DNA of 64,000 nucleotides from Cyanobium sp. WAJ14-Wanaka. GTDB taxonomy: Bacteria; Cyanobacteriota; Cyanobacteriia; PCC-6307; Cyanobiaceae. The notes beneath the pieces are model-generated. The model saw only the letters and a list, made by a program, of their open reading frames with translations, had not been told where the DNA came from and did no database searches. This document shows, piece by piece, positions 18,111-26,545 of this stretch. Position 1 is the stretch's first letter. Every line of letters begins with the position of its first letter. The translations under genes and the position numbers were made by a program. The DNA lies in NCBI RefSeq assembly GCF_024345375.1, contig NZ_JAGQAZ010000001.1:902661-966660 (forward strand), read 5' to 3'.

Positions 18111-18480
18111 AACGGCCACCGGCTTTCTGCGCATCGCGCACCGCGACCTGCGCACCGCCTCGGCCATGGCGGATGCTTCGCTCTTTGAGGAAGCGACCTG
18201 GGGATTTCATCTTCAGCAGGCGATCGAGAAGGCTCTGAAGGCCTGGCTGCTTGTGCTCACGCCAGAGCAGCCACCCTTCAGTCACAACCTCAGGCTGCTG
18301 TTTCAGATGCTGCGCGATCAGGGCGCCGCTGTTGAGCCCTTCGTTGGCCTCAGCCGCTTCACCCTGTATGCCGTGGTGTGGCGCTACGACGAAGATCCGG
18401 ATCTGGAACACCTCGACCGCACCGACTGGAACCAGCTCTGCGCAGACCTGCTCGCCCACGTGGCCAGCCTGCTGCCATGA
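18097..18480 (+). CDS. HEPN-domain protein (probable toxin partner of MNT)
   Basis: This 127-residue all-helical protein has the core sequence FHLQQAIEKALKAWLL at about residues 37–52, followed by HNLRLLF, matching HEPN-domain proteins. The RNase motif of active HEPN toxins (R, four to six residues, H) is not evident; the nearest is R-x8-H near residue 95. The protein may therefore be inactive, divergent or act otherwise. The start ATG at 18097 overlaps the MNT gene, and its stop overlaps hsdR (ATGA), so the pair is coupled to the restriction subunit. Confidence 0.78.
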   Translation: MAPAETATGFLRIAHRDLRTASAMADASLFEEATWGFHLQQAIEKALKAWLLVLTPEQPPFSHNLRLLFQMLRDQGAAVEPFVGLSRFTLYAVVWRYDEDPDLEHLDRTDWNQLCADLLAHVASLLP

Positions 18481-20834
18481 ACGAGGCTGAAACCCGCGCC
18501 GAGTTGATTGATCCGCTGCTCACAGCCGCAGGTTGGGGAGTGGTGGAGGGCAGCCGCATCCGTCGCGAGTTTTCGATTACCCCCGGCCGGATCGAGGGCG
18601 GCGGCCGCCGCGGCAAGCCACTGACCGCCGACTACGTGCTCACCTACCGCAACACCCAGCTGGCGGTGGTGGAGGCCAAGCCCGACACGGCTCCACTCAC
18701 AGAGGGCGTGGCCCAGGCCAAGGACTATGCCGGCAAGCTGAATCTGCGTTTCACCTACGCCAGCAATGGCCTCGGTGTTTACGCCATCGATATGGAGACC
18801 GGGGCAGAAGGTCCGCAAAAGGCCTTCCCTACACCCGACGAACTGTGGGCACTCACCTTCGCCGAGGAGAACGCCTGGCGGGATCGCTTTGCAGCCATTC
18901 CATACCCCGATAAGGGCGGCAGCTGGCAAATCCGTTTCTACCAAAACATCGCCGTGGCGCGGGTGCTTGAGGCGATCGCCTCCGGCCAAGACCGCATCCT
19001 GCTAACCCTGGCCACGGGCACTGGCAAAACCTCAATCGCCTTTCAGATCATCTGGAAGCTGTTCCAGGCCCGCTGGAACCTCAGCGGCCAGCCCACCAGA
19101 AGGCCGCGAATCCTTTTTTTGGCTGATCGCAACACCCTCGCCGATCAGGCCTTCAACGACTTCACCGGTTTTGCCGCCTTCGAAGACAACGCCCTCGCCA
19201 GGATCGAACCAGATGCCCTGCGCAAAAAGGGCCGCGTGCCCACAAACGCCAGCGTTTTCCTAACCATTTTCCAAACCTTCATGAGCGGCCCGCCGGTGGA
19301 GGGCAAGCCCTCTCCCTGGTTTGGCCAATACCCCGCCGATTTCTTTGATTTCATCGTGATCGATGAATGTCACCGCGGTGGCGCCAACAACGAATCCACC
19401 TGGCGCGGCATCCTCGAATACTTCAAACCAGCTGTGCAGCTCGGCCTAACTGCTACCCCACGCCGCACAGACAACGCCGACACCTACAACTACTTTGGCG
19501 AACCAGTTTTCATCTACTCCCTAAAGGAGGGCATCAACGACGGCTTCCTTACGCCCTTTCGCGTAAAGCAGTTCACCACAACGCTTGATGAATACGTCTA
19601 CACCCCCGACGACAAGGTGGTGGAAGGTGAAGTGGAGGAAGGGCGTAGATACAACGAAGCAGAATTCAACCGGATTATTGAGATCGAACAGAGAGAAAGA
19701 CAGCGGGTGGAAATCCTGCTCAGCCAGATCAACCCCAAGGAGAAAACCCTGGTGTTTTGCGCCACCCAGGAGCATGCCCTGGCGATTCGCGACCTGATCA
19801 ACCAACTAAAAACCAGCCCAGACCCCAACTACTGCCATCGCGTCACCGCGGACGACGGCGAGCTTGGCAATACCTGGTTAAGGGCCTTTCAAGACAACGA
19901 AAAAACAATCCCCACCATCCTCACCACATCGCAGAAACTCTCCACCGGGGTGGATGCCCGCAACGTGCGCAACATCGTGCTGTTGCGGCCGGTGAACTCA
20001 ATGATCGAGTTCAAACAAATCATCGGCCGTGGCACCCGCCTCTACGAAGGGAAGGACTACTTCACGATTCTCGATTTCGTAAAAGCCCATCACCACTTCA
20101 ATGACCACGATTGGGATGGCGAGCCCCTGGAGCCGGAACCTCCAGGTTTGCCCAATCCAGGAGCCGAGAAGGCAGTAGAAAGCGCAAGCAAACAGGATTC
20201 GCCAGCCGGCGAAAACGATGATTCGCCCCGTAGAAGCAAACTGCGTATCAAGCTCGGAGATGGCAAGGAGCGCTCTCTCCAGCACATGATGGTGACAAGC
20301 TTTTGGCATCCCGATGGCACGCCAATGAGCTCCCAGCAGTTCATTGAGCTGCTCTACGGCCAGCTGCCGGAATTCGTGAAAGATGAGGCCGAGCTTCGTG
20401 CCCTTTGGAGCGCACCTGATACCCGCGCCAAACTGCTGCAGGGCCTGGCAGAAAAAGGCTTTGGCGGCGACCAATTAGCCGAGATGCAGTCGCTGATATC
20501 AGCAGAGAACAGCGATCTATTTGATGTTTTGGCCCACGTGGCCTACGCCCTACCGCCCATCCCCCGCGAGGAGCGCGCCCAGCAAGCACGCCTCTACATA
20601 AATTCTCGATTTACAAGCAAGCAACAACTTTTCCTGGATTTCGTGCTCCAGCACTACGTGAGCATGGGTGTTCAAGAACTAGCCCAAGAAAAGCTCAGCC
20701 CCCTATTGCTATTGCGCTACCAAAACTCCATCTCCGATGCGGTTGCTGACCTTGGCAAACCGGAAGAAATTGGCCAACTATTTGCCAACTTCCAGCGGTA
20801 TCTATATGAGCCCCAGCCTCAGGCCCGACGGTAG
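18477..20834 (+). CDS. hsdR: Type I restriction-modification system, restriction/translocase subunit
   Basis: This 785-residue HsdR shows an N-terminal PD-(D/E)XK endonuclease (D52, E66 and K68 within VVEAK), a Walker A ATGTGKTS at 179–186, a DECHRGG motif II near residue 300, LTATPRR and a QIIGRGTRL motif VI in the second helicase domain. An EcoEI-type C-terminal domain follows. It cuts and translocates DNA as part of the HsdR2M2S complex. The start overlaps the HEPN stop, so hsdR is separated from hsdMS by three inserted genes. Confidence 0.93.
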   Translation: MNEAETRAELIDPLLTAAGWGVVEGSRIRREFSITPGRIEGGGRRGKPLTADYVLTYRNTQLAVVEAKPDTAPLTEGVAQAKDYAGKLNLRFTYASNGLGVYAIDMETGAEGPQKAFPTPDELWALTFAEENAWRDRFAAIPYPDKGGSWQIRFYQNIAVARVLEAIASGQDRILLTLATGTGKTSIAFQIIWKLFQARWNLSGQPTRRPRILFLADRNTLADQAFNDFTGFAAFEDNALARIEPDALRKKGRVPTNASVFLTIFQTFMSGPPVEGKPSPWFGQYPADFFDFIVIDECHRGGANNESTWRGILEYFKPAVQLGLTATPRRTDNADTYNYFGEPVFIYSLKEGINDGFLTPFRVKQFTTTLDEYVYTPDDKVVEGEVEEGRRYNEAEFNRIIEIEQRERQRVEILLSQINPKEKTLVFCATQEHALAIRDLINQLKTSPDPNYCHRVTADDGELGNTWLRAFQDNEKTIPTILTTSQKLSTGVDARNVRNIVLLRPVNSMIEFKQIIGRGTRLYEGKDYFTILDFVKAHHHFNDHDWDGEPLEPEPPGLPNPGAEKAVESASKQDSPAGENDDSPRRSKLRIKLGDGKERSLQHMMVTSFWHPDGTPMSSQQFIELLYGQLPEFVKDEAELRALWSAPDTRAKLLQGLAEKGFGGDQLAEMQSLISAENSDLFDVLAHVAYALPPIPREERAQQARLYINSRFTSKQQLFLDFVLQHYVSMGVQELAQEKLSPLLLLRYQNSISDAVADLGKPEEIGQLFANFQRYLYEPQPQARR

Positions 20835-20879
20835 TGAACATGCTCGAGCCAAAACCCACCTCTCTCGCCTAGTGGAGGC

Positions 20880-20930
20880 GATCGAACTGCTGCTTTTCTC
20901 CGCCGGTTAGGCGGGGGAGCAGCGCCACAG
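20880..20930 (+). pseudogene. Remnant of an MNT nucleotidyltransferase gene
   Basis: Positions 20880–20904 are identical over 25 bases to 17981–18005 in the MNT gene (encoding IELLLFSA). About 25 further bases are weakly similar and then contain an in-frame stop. The rest of the 157-bp space between hsdR and abiEi holds no other recognisable feature except the abiEi ribosome binding site. It looks like a decayed fragment of a second MNT copy. Confidence 0.65.
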
Positions 20931-20991
20931 ACCTGCGACGAGAAAGGCACTGCCCGCTACAGGTGTGTAGCTTTTGTCGCATAATGGAGCC

Positions 20992-21600
20992 ATGAAGGCA
21001 GTGGCAGACAGGAAAGAAATGGCGCTGAAGCTGGTGCGCAGCAAGGGCCTACTACGCACCGGGGAGGCCGCAGCCGCTGGCGTAGATCGCTCAACCCTGG
21101 CCCGCCTGTGCGAACGGGGCCTGCTGGAGCGCCTGGGGCGCGGGCTCTATGGCCTGCCGGCCGCGGAAGTTCGCGAGCACGTTGATCTCGAGATCGTTGC
21201 CAAGCAGGTTCCCCAGGCGGTGTTCTGCCTGCTCACCGCCCTACGGCTGCATGGCCTGGGCACGCAACAGCCAAGGAGAGCCTGGATCTGCCTCCCCCGT
21301 GGTGCGCACACGCCCGTCCTGCAGTTCCCTCTTCTCGAGGTAATCCACCTGCAGCCTGCGCAGCACCGCCTGCAGGTGGAAACCCAGCGCTCCGGCCCGA
21401 TCCTCCTCAAGGTCTATGGGGTCGAGAAAACTCTGGTCGATTGCTTCCGCCATCGTCGCCGGCTTGGCATGGAGCCGGTGCTGGAAGCCCTAAAGGACGC
21501 GATCCATCAGCGGCGACTGAATGTCGATGAGCTATGGCGGCAGGCCCAAACCCAGCAAATGCTGCGGGTTATGTCCCCCTATCTGGAAGCCCTCCTGTGA
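20992..21600 (+). CDS. AbiEi-family antitoxin (type IV toxin–antitoxin)
   Basis: This 202-residue protein has an N-terminal winged helix-turn-helix (LLRTGEAAAAGVDRSTLARL, then RGLYGLP) typical of AbiEi antitoxins, followed by the AbiEi C-terminal domain. Family members autorepress their operon and counteract the AbiEii nucleotidyltransferase. The ATG at 20992 has GGAG a few bases upstream and is preferred to a TTG at 20974. It overlaps the toxin start as GTGA. Confidence 0.87.
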   Translation: MKAVADRKEMALKLVRSKGLLRTGEAAAAGVDRSTLARLCERGLLERLGRGLYGLPAAEVREHVDLEIVAKQVPQAVFCLLTALRLHGLGTQQPRRAWICLPRGAHTPVLQFPLLEVIHLQPAQHRLQVETQRSGPILLKVYGVEKTLVDCFRHRRRLGMEPVLEALKDAIHQRRLNVDELWRQAQTQQMLRVMSPYLEALL

Positions 21601-22424
21601 CGGCCAACCTGGCTGCATCTATCCGACAACGCCTGCTAAACCGCGCCCGACAAGAGCAGGTGCCATTCGATGCGGTACTGAACCGCTTTGGCAGGGAGCA
21701 ATTGCTTTATCGGATCGGCATCTCGGAGTACAGCCAACAGTTTCTGCTCAAGGGGGCCATGCTCTTTGCCCTCTGGTATGACATGCCCCACCGCCCCACC
21801 AGGGACATGGACCTGCTGGGCTTCGGAGCAGGGGATCTATTGGTATTGGAAGGGGTGTTTCGTGAGATCAGTCAACAAGCCGTAGACGATGGATTGCGAT
21901 TCTCCGAGTCGGTGCAGGTAGAAGAGATCCGTAAGGAAGCCAGTTACGCCGGCGCAAGGGTCACCTTGAACGCCACCCTTGACCAGGCCCGTATTCCTCT
22001 TCAGGTTGATATCGGCTTTGGTGACGCGGTCACCCCAGCAGCCGAGGAGGTTGATTACCCAGTGCTCCTGGAAGACCTACTTCCACCACGTCTAGGCGCC
22101 TATCCCATCTACACGGTAATCGCGGAAAAACTGGAGGCGATAGTTCAGCTGGGCATGGTCAACAGTCGCCTAAAGGACTACTTCGATCTGCAGGTGCTGC
22201 TGGCGCGCGAGCAGCTCGACCGGGAGACCCTCGCAAGGGCGGTGCTGAGCACCTTCGTGGGTCGCGCCACACCCCTGCCGCAACAGGTGCCCATGGGGCT
22301 AAGTCCTGAGTATGGAGAAGATCCTGGGAAGCAGAAGCAATGGCAGGCCTTCTTACAGCGCAACGAACTGTCTGGGTCAGCCCTGCCGGAGGTGGTGACG
22401 TTGCTTCGGGAAGGGTTGATGTAG
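21597..22424 (+). CDS. AbiEii/AbiGii-family nucleotidyltransferase toxin
   Basis: This 275-residue AbiEii-type toxin has KGAMLFALWYD near residue 52 followed by RPTRDMDLLGFG, carrying the DxD of the nucleotidyltransferase site, then LQVDIGFGD with a further acidic residue and a KLEAIVQLG stretch. Known relatives add nucleotides to tRNA acceptor stems and give abortive phage infection. I start it at the GTG at 21597, which overlaps the antitoxin stop. The ATG-free upstream extension from 21534 lies inside abiEi. Confidence 0.87.
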   Translation: MTANLAASIRQRLLNRARQEQVPFDAVLNRFGREQLLYRIGISEYSQQFLLKGAMLFALWYDMPHRPTRDMDLLGFGAGDLLVLEGVFREISQQAVDDGLRFSESVQVEEIRKEASYAGARVTLNATLDQARIPLQVDIGFGDAVTPAAEEVDYPVLLEDLLPPRLGAYPIYTVIAEKLEAIVQLGMVNSRLKDYFDLQVLLAREQLDRETLARAVLSTFVGRATPLPQQVPMGLSPEYGEDPGKQKQWQAFLQRNELSGSALPEVVTLLREGLM

Positions 22425-22524
22425 GCACTCCTCGATGCCGCAAGCCTGAAAAACGGCCCGGCCAGCTGAGATAGCCCGGCCAGACCCCGATCTCGATCTT
22501 CTGGTTACGTAATCAAAAGCCCAA

Positions 22525-22996
22525 TTAATGCAGCAATTCTGCAAGCACCCCCACCAGGGCCGCAGCGCCGATCAGCTGGAGCACGCTCCAGCGCCAACGG
22601 ATTAGGGCCAGCAGGCCCAAAGCAGCCAGGGCGGCGGCGGCCAGGTCGGGGCGGCCGGTGGGCCAGAGCACGGGCCCCGAAAAGAACAGCACCAGGCTGG
22701 CTATCACCCCAACCACCGCAGCCGTAATGGCACTGAGGGGGCCCTGCAGCCGCAGGTCTTCCCGGCTGGCTTCCATCAGGGGGGCCCCCACAAAAATGAA
22801 GCCAAAGCTGGGCAAAAAGGTGAACCAAACCACCACCAAGCTGGCCACCAGCGCATCCCACCAAATTCCCGGAGCCCCAAAGACGCCGCCGTTCCAGCCG
22901 CCCATGAATCCGACAAAGGCCAGCACCATGATCAAGGGGCCGGGGGTGGTTTCCCCCAGGGCCAGGCCATCCACCATCTGGCTGGCGGAAAGCCAG
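22525..22996 (-). pseudogene. C-terminal fragment of chromate transporter chrA
   Basis: About 157 codons of the chrA 3' half, including its stop, match the intact gene at 26502–26973 at roughly 97–98% by eye. Only a few bases below the stop (from 22516) also match. The 5' end is cut at 22996, where the sequence changes abruptly into the 5' part of an unrelated dedA. The fragment lacks the whole first chrA repeat and cannot make a full transporter. Confidence 0.9.
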
Positions 22997-23141
22997 CCAG
23001 GGGCATCACCACCTCCGAAGGGATCGACGGCACCACGTTCTCGAGGAGCATCACCAGGGCAATGGCCCCATAGCCCAGCAGAGGATTGGCATCAACGGCC
23101 GCAAGCAGCAACTTGGGCAGCTTCTCGATGAAGTCGGCCAT
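22997..23141 (-). pseudogene. 5' fragment of a second, different dedA gene
   Basis: The first 48 codons encode MADFIEKLPKLLL, then LLENVVPSIPSEVVMPLAG, the N-terminus of a DedA-family protein distinct from the copy at 12573. It starts 4 bp after the P-type ATPase stop on the same strand, so it was probably that gene's operon partner. At 22997 it is fused out of frame to the chrA fragment, which truncates it. Confidence 0.82.
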
Positions 23142-23145
23142 CAGA

Positions 23146-25932
23146 TCAGGCTTTGCCGGAAACAGGCGAATCGGCTGTGGCTCGGATCCACAAGGAGCGC
23201 AGGATCTTATTGGCTTCCAGATACACGAAGAAGAGCAGGCTCACGCCCACGCACACGCCAAGGTTGGCAGCCGAAAGCGGCACCGTGCCGAAGAAACGCG
23301 CCAGCCAGGGCACATACAGCAGCAACATCTGCAGAGCCGTGGTGAAAATCACCGCCCAGAGCAGCCAGCGATTGCTGAAGGGATTCACCTGGGTGAGGGG
23401 GCGATCGCTCCTGGCGGAGAGCGCATGCCCCATCTGCCCCAGGCAGAGGGTGGTGAACACCATCGTTTTCCAGGGACCATCCGAGCCGGCCGTGCGGTAG
23501 CTCCACACCATCAGCGCGATCACGAACAGCGCGAAAACCACACCAACCCGCAGGATGTAGCGCCCGATCCCGCGGGCGAAGATCGATTCACCTGGGCGAG
23601 CCGGCTGACGCGCCATCAAGCCGTCCTCGGCAGGCTCGAGGGCCAGGGCCAGCGCCGGCACGCCATCGGTAACCAGGTTCATCCAGAGAATCTGCAGGGG
23701 CGTCATCGCCACCCCGTAGATCCCCACCAGCGGTGCAGCGGAAATCGTGATCAGCTCACCAACATTGCTGCCAAGGATGTATTTCACGAAGCGGCGGATG
23801 TTGGCATACACCAGGCGGCCTTCCTCAACCGCACTCACAATCGTGGCGAAATTGTCGTCGAGCAGCACCATGTCGGCAGCTTCCTTGCTCACTTCGGTGC
23901 CGGTGATGCCCATGGCCACGCCGATGTGGGCCTGCTTGAGGGCGGGGGCGTCGTTCACACCGTCGCCGGTCATCGCCACCACCTGGCCATTGGCCTGCAG
24001 CGCCTTGACGATGCGCAGCTTCTGCTCGGGCGGCACCCGGGCATAAACGTTGCAGCGGGCCACCAGCGCGCGCAGATCCTCATCGCTGCTGGCCTCGAGC
24101 TCGCGGCCGAGCACCACCTCGCAATCCTCGCTGGCCAGACCGATATCAGCAGCGATGGCGCGGGCGGTGAGGGGGTGATCGCCGGTGATCATCACCGGCC
24201 GGATGCCAGCGGTGCGGCAGGTGGCCACGGCCTTTGTGACCTCGGGCCGGGCGGGATCGAGCTGAGCCATCAACCCAAGCAGCACCTGCCCCTCGATGGG
24301 GTGATCCGGGCTGGGATGGTGCGGGGCGCAGGCAAAGGCCAGCACCCGCAAGCCGGAGGCGGCCAGCTGGCGGGCCTGATCCAGCCACCACTGACGCTGG
24401 CCGTCATCGATGGGCACCACACCGCCACCATCCACCCAGCGGCTGCACCCAGCCAGGATCACCTCCGGCGCACCTTTGCTGATCAGCAGCTGATCGGAAC
24501 CCTGGGCTGCGGCTCCCAGCGGGTACTGCAGGCTGCCATCGCGATCTTCCACCCACACCGCCATCAGCTGCCGCTCCGAGCTGAAGGGGATCTCGGCGGC
24601 ACGGCGATAGCGGTTGCGCAGATCGAAGTCATCGAAGCCAGCCTTGGCGGCCACCACCGAGAGAGCACCCTCGGTGGGATCGCCGAGTATTTCCCAGCCG
24701 CCCTTGCCGTTGCGTTTGTGCTCGGCGTCGCTGCAGAGCACGGCAGCCTGAAGCAGCAGGTTTTGCAGCCCCGCCGGCACCCCGGCGCTGGCGCCGGCGG
24801 GCGGTTGCAGAGAGCGGGGGCTGAACTCGCCGCTTGGGAAGTAACCCTCACCGCTCACGCCCACAGCCTCGGTGCTAAAGCGCAATTCCTGCACCACCTG
24901 GCGGTTCTGGGTGAGGGTGCCGGTCTTGTCGGAGCAGATCACCGTGACCGAGCCGAGGGCCTCCACCGCCGGCAGCCGCCGGATCAAAGCCGCGCGGCGC
25001 ACCATCCGCTGCGTACCGATCGCCAATGTGACTGTGATCACAGCCGGCAGGCCCTCCGGCACGATCGCCACCGCCATCGACAGCGACACCTCCAGCAGAT
25101 TGAGAGGGTCCTGCTTGAGCAACAGGCCTAGCCCCACCACCAGCGCCACCAGGCCGAGGGCGCTGCCCACCAGCACCTTGGCGAGGCCATCGAGCCGCTC
25201 CTGCAGCGGGGTGCTCTCGCCACCGGCGGTGTTGATCAGCTGCGCGATCTGGCCGAGCTGGGTGGCCATCCCGGTGGAGCTGACCACCGCCACGCCGCGA
25301 CCACGCACCACCTCAGTGCCCTGAAACAGGCAGTTCTGACGCTCGAGCACCGGCGTGGTCTCCTCGAGCAGCAGATCGGGCTTCTTGAAAACGGCCTCGG
25401 CCTCGCCGGTGAGCGCCGCTTCGCGAACCCCCAGATCCACCCCTTCGAGCAGGCGGGCATCGGCGGGGACCCGATCACCTGCCTCCAGCCGGATCAGATC
25501 CCCCGGCACCAGGTCTTCACTGGAGAGGCGCCGCCACTCACCGTCTCGGCGCACCTGCACCATGGGCTGAGCCATGTCACGCAGTGCCAGCAGGGCCTTC
25601 TGGGCGCGGCTCTCCTGCAGGTAGCCCAGCAGGCCGTTGAGGATCACGATCACCAGGATGGCGATGGCGTCCTTGGGGAAGCTGCCCTGGTACAGGTCGA
25701 TCGCTGCCGACACCACGGCCACCGCCAGCAGCATGATCAGCATCACGTTGCTGAACTGATCCCAGAGGATCTCCAGGGTGCTGCGGCCGGCGGCCAGCTC
25801 GAGGCGGTTGGCTCCCACCTCGGCCCGTCGCCGGCTTGTTTCCACCGTGCTGAGACCATCGGTGCCTGCCTGGAGCTTCTCCAGACAGGCAGGGCCGGTC
25901 AGGGCATGCCAGGGATGAACGGTGGGCGGCAT
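23146..25932 (-). CDS. Type II P-type cation ATPase (Ca2+/Na+ type, PacL/Pma1-like)
   Basis: This 928-residue ion pump shows LTGEAEA in the actuator domain (174–180), the membrane motif VPEGLPA (291–297), the phosphorylation site DKTGTLT (335–341) and [12 protein letters not shown] in the P domain. The PEGL signature and length place it with Ca2+ or Na+/K+-type P2 ATPases; the transported ion is not certain. The ATG at 25932 is preceded by AGGAG. It lies in the island between two chrA/dedA repeat copies and leads into the truncated dedA fragment. Confidence 0.92.
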   Translation of the reverse strand: MPPTVHPWHALTGPACLEKLQAGTDGLSTVETSRRRAEVGANRLELAAGRSTLEILWDQFSNVMLIMLLAVAVVSAAIDLYQGSFPKDAIAILVIVILNGLLGYLQESRAQKALLALRDMAQPMVQVRRDGEWRRLSSEDLVPGDLIRLEAGDRVPADARLLEGVDLGVREAALTGEAEAVFKKPDLLLEETTPVLERQNCLFQGTEVVRGRGVAVVSSTGMATQLGQIAQLINTAGGESTPLQERLDGLAKVLVGSALGLVALVVGLGLLLKQDPLNLLEVSLSMAVAIVPEGLPAVITVTLAIGTQRMVRRAALIRRLPAVEALGSVTVICSDKTGTLTQNRQVVQELRFSTEAVGVSGEGYFPSGEFSPRSLQPPAGASAGVPAGLQNLLLQAAVLCSDAEHKRNGKGGWEILGDPTEGALSVVAAKAGFDDFDLRNRYRRAAEIPFSSERQLMAVWVEDRDGSLQYPLGAAAQGSDQLLISKGAPEVILAGCSRWVDGGGVVPIDDGQRQWWLDQARQLAASGLRVLAFACAPHHPSPDHPIEGQVLLGLMAQLDPARPEVTKAVATCRTAGIRPVMITGDHPLTARAIAADIGLASEDCEVVLGRELEASSDEDLRALVARCNVYARVPPEQKLRIVKALQANGQVVAMTGDGVNDAPALKQAHIGVAMGITGTEVSKEAADMVLLDDNFATIVSAVEEGRLVYANIRRFVKYILGSNVGELITISAAPLVGIYGVAMTPLQILWMNLVTDGVPALALALEPAEDGLMARQPARPGESIFARGIGRYILRVGVVFALFVIALMVWSYRTAGSDGPWKTMVFTTLCLGQMGHALSARSDRPLTQVNPFSNRWLLWAVIFTTALQMLLLYVPWLARFFGTVPLSAANLGVCVGVSLLFFVYLEANKILRSLWIRATADSPVSGKA

Positions 25933-26171
25933 CAAGCTCCTGGAAGATGAACAGTCAGGTGGGCGGAAGCCTAGGGATTTTTCCTTATCGAATTGTTCAC
26001 GAGCAGGTCCCGGAGGCTGGCGTCGGTGCTGGCGAGCGGCTCCGCTGGCAAAGCAGGCGCCACGTTCGCCCCGAGGGCCTTGCCCATTCCGATCGCAGGC
26101 GAGCTTCTGCAACCCCCTGGTATCTGAAACTCCGCAGCTGCTGATCAGCCCGCGGCCGACAGTAAGTTGCA

Positions 26172-26501
26172 CCGCAGCACCTCCATCTGCTCGGGCGATT
26201 TACGCAGCAGGCGAGCCACCCTTAAAACCAAGGGCCAACCGGCCCGGCGCCCCAGCCAATAGCCAATCGAATCCCCCAAGATTGCGCTGCTGCTGGCGGC
26301 TGCTATCACCCCCACCCCATTGAGGTGGCCGCTGCCGGCGGCATAACCGCCGAGCAGGGTCACGGTTTCACCCGGCAGGGGCACCCCGGCGCTTTCGAGC
26401 AACATGGCCCCAAAGACCACCCCATAGCCCCAGGTTTGGAGCAGGGCCTGCAGGTCGGCCGTGCTGAACAAATCGGAGGAAATCAAGGGGGCAAAGCCCA
26501 A
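26172..26501 (-). pseudogene. 5' half of dedA (truncated duplicate)
   Basis: About 110 codons matching the N-terminal half of the complete DedA at 12573–13208 follow the chrA stop as TAATTG. Similarity ends near 26173, in the middle of the LRKSPEQMEVLR stretch, and the frame then runs about nine unrelated codons to a stop at 26145. The catalytically important second half is missing, so this is not a functional DedA. The 240 bp between here and the ATPase start contain no recognisable gene. Confidence 0.88.
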
Positions 26502-26545
26502 TTAATGCAGCAATTCTGCAAGCACCCCCACCAGGGCAGCAGCGC
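26173..26545. repeat. Right 373-bp direct repeat flanking the island
   Basis: This is the partner of the copy at 12880–13252: same length, same orientation, about 96% identical by eye. It joins the 3' tail of the intact chrA to the truncated dedA. Recombination between the two copies would delete about 13.3 kb and leave one intact chrA–dedA junction. Confidence 0.93.

Noticed and set aside
22932-23141. A functional DedA or fusion protein
   Set aside because: Only the first 48 codons match DedA; after 22997 the frame is shifted relative to chrA and ends quickly.
23086-25131. A 681-codon open frame on the plus strand
   Set aside because: It is the antisense of the P-type ATPase; its product is His/Gly/Ala-rich low-complexity sequence with no family motif, while the minus strand shows every P-type ATPase motif.
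25933-26172. N-terminal extension of the P-type ATPase to 26172
   Set aside because: The extra 80 residues are basic, Ser/Arg-rich and unlike any pump N-terminus; the ATG at 25932 has AGGAG just upstream and a normal family start.
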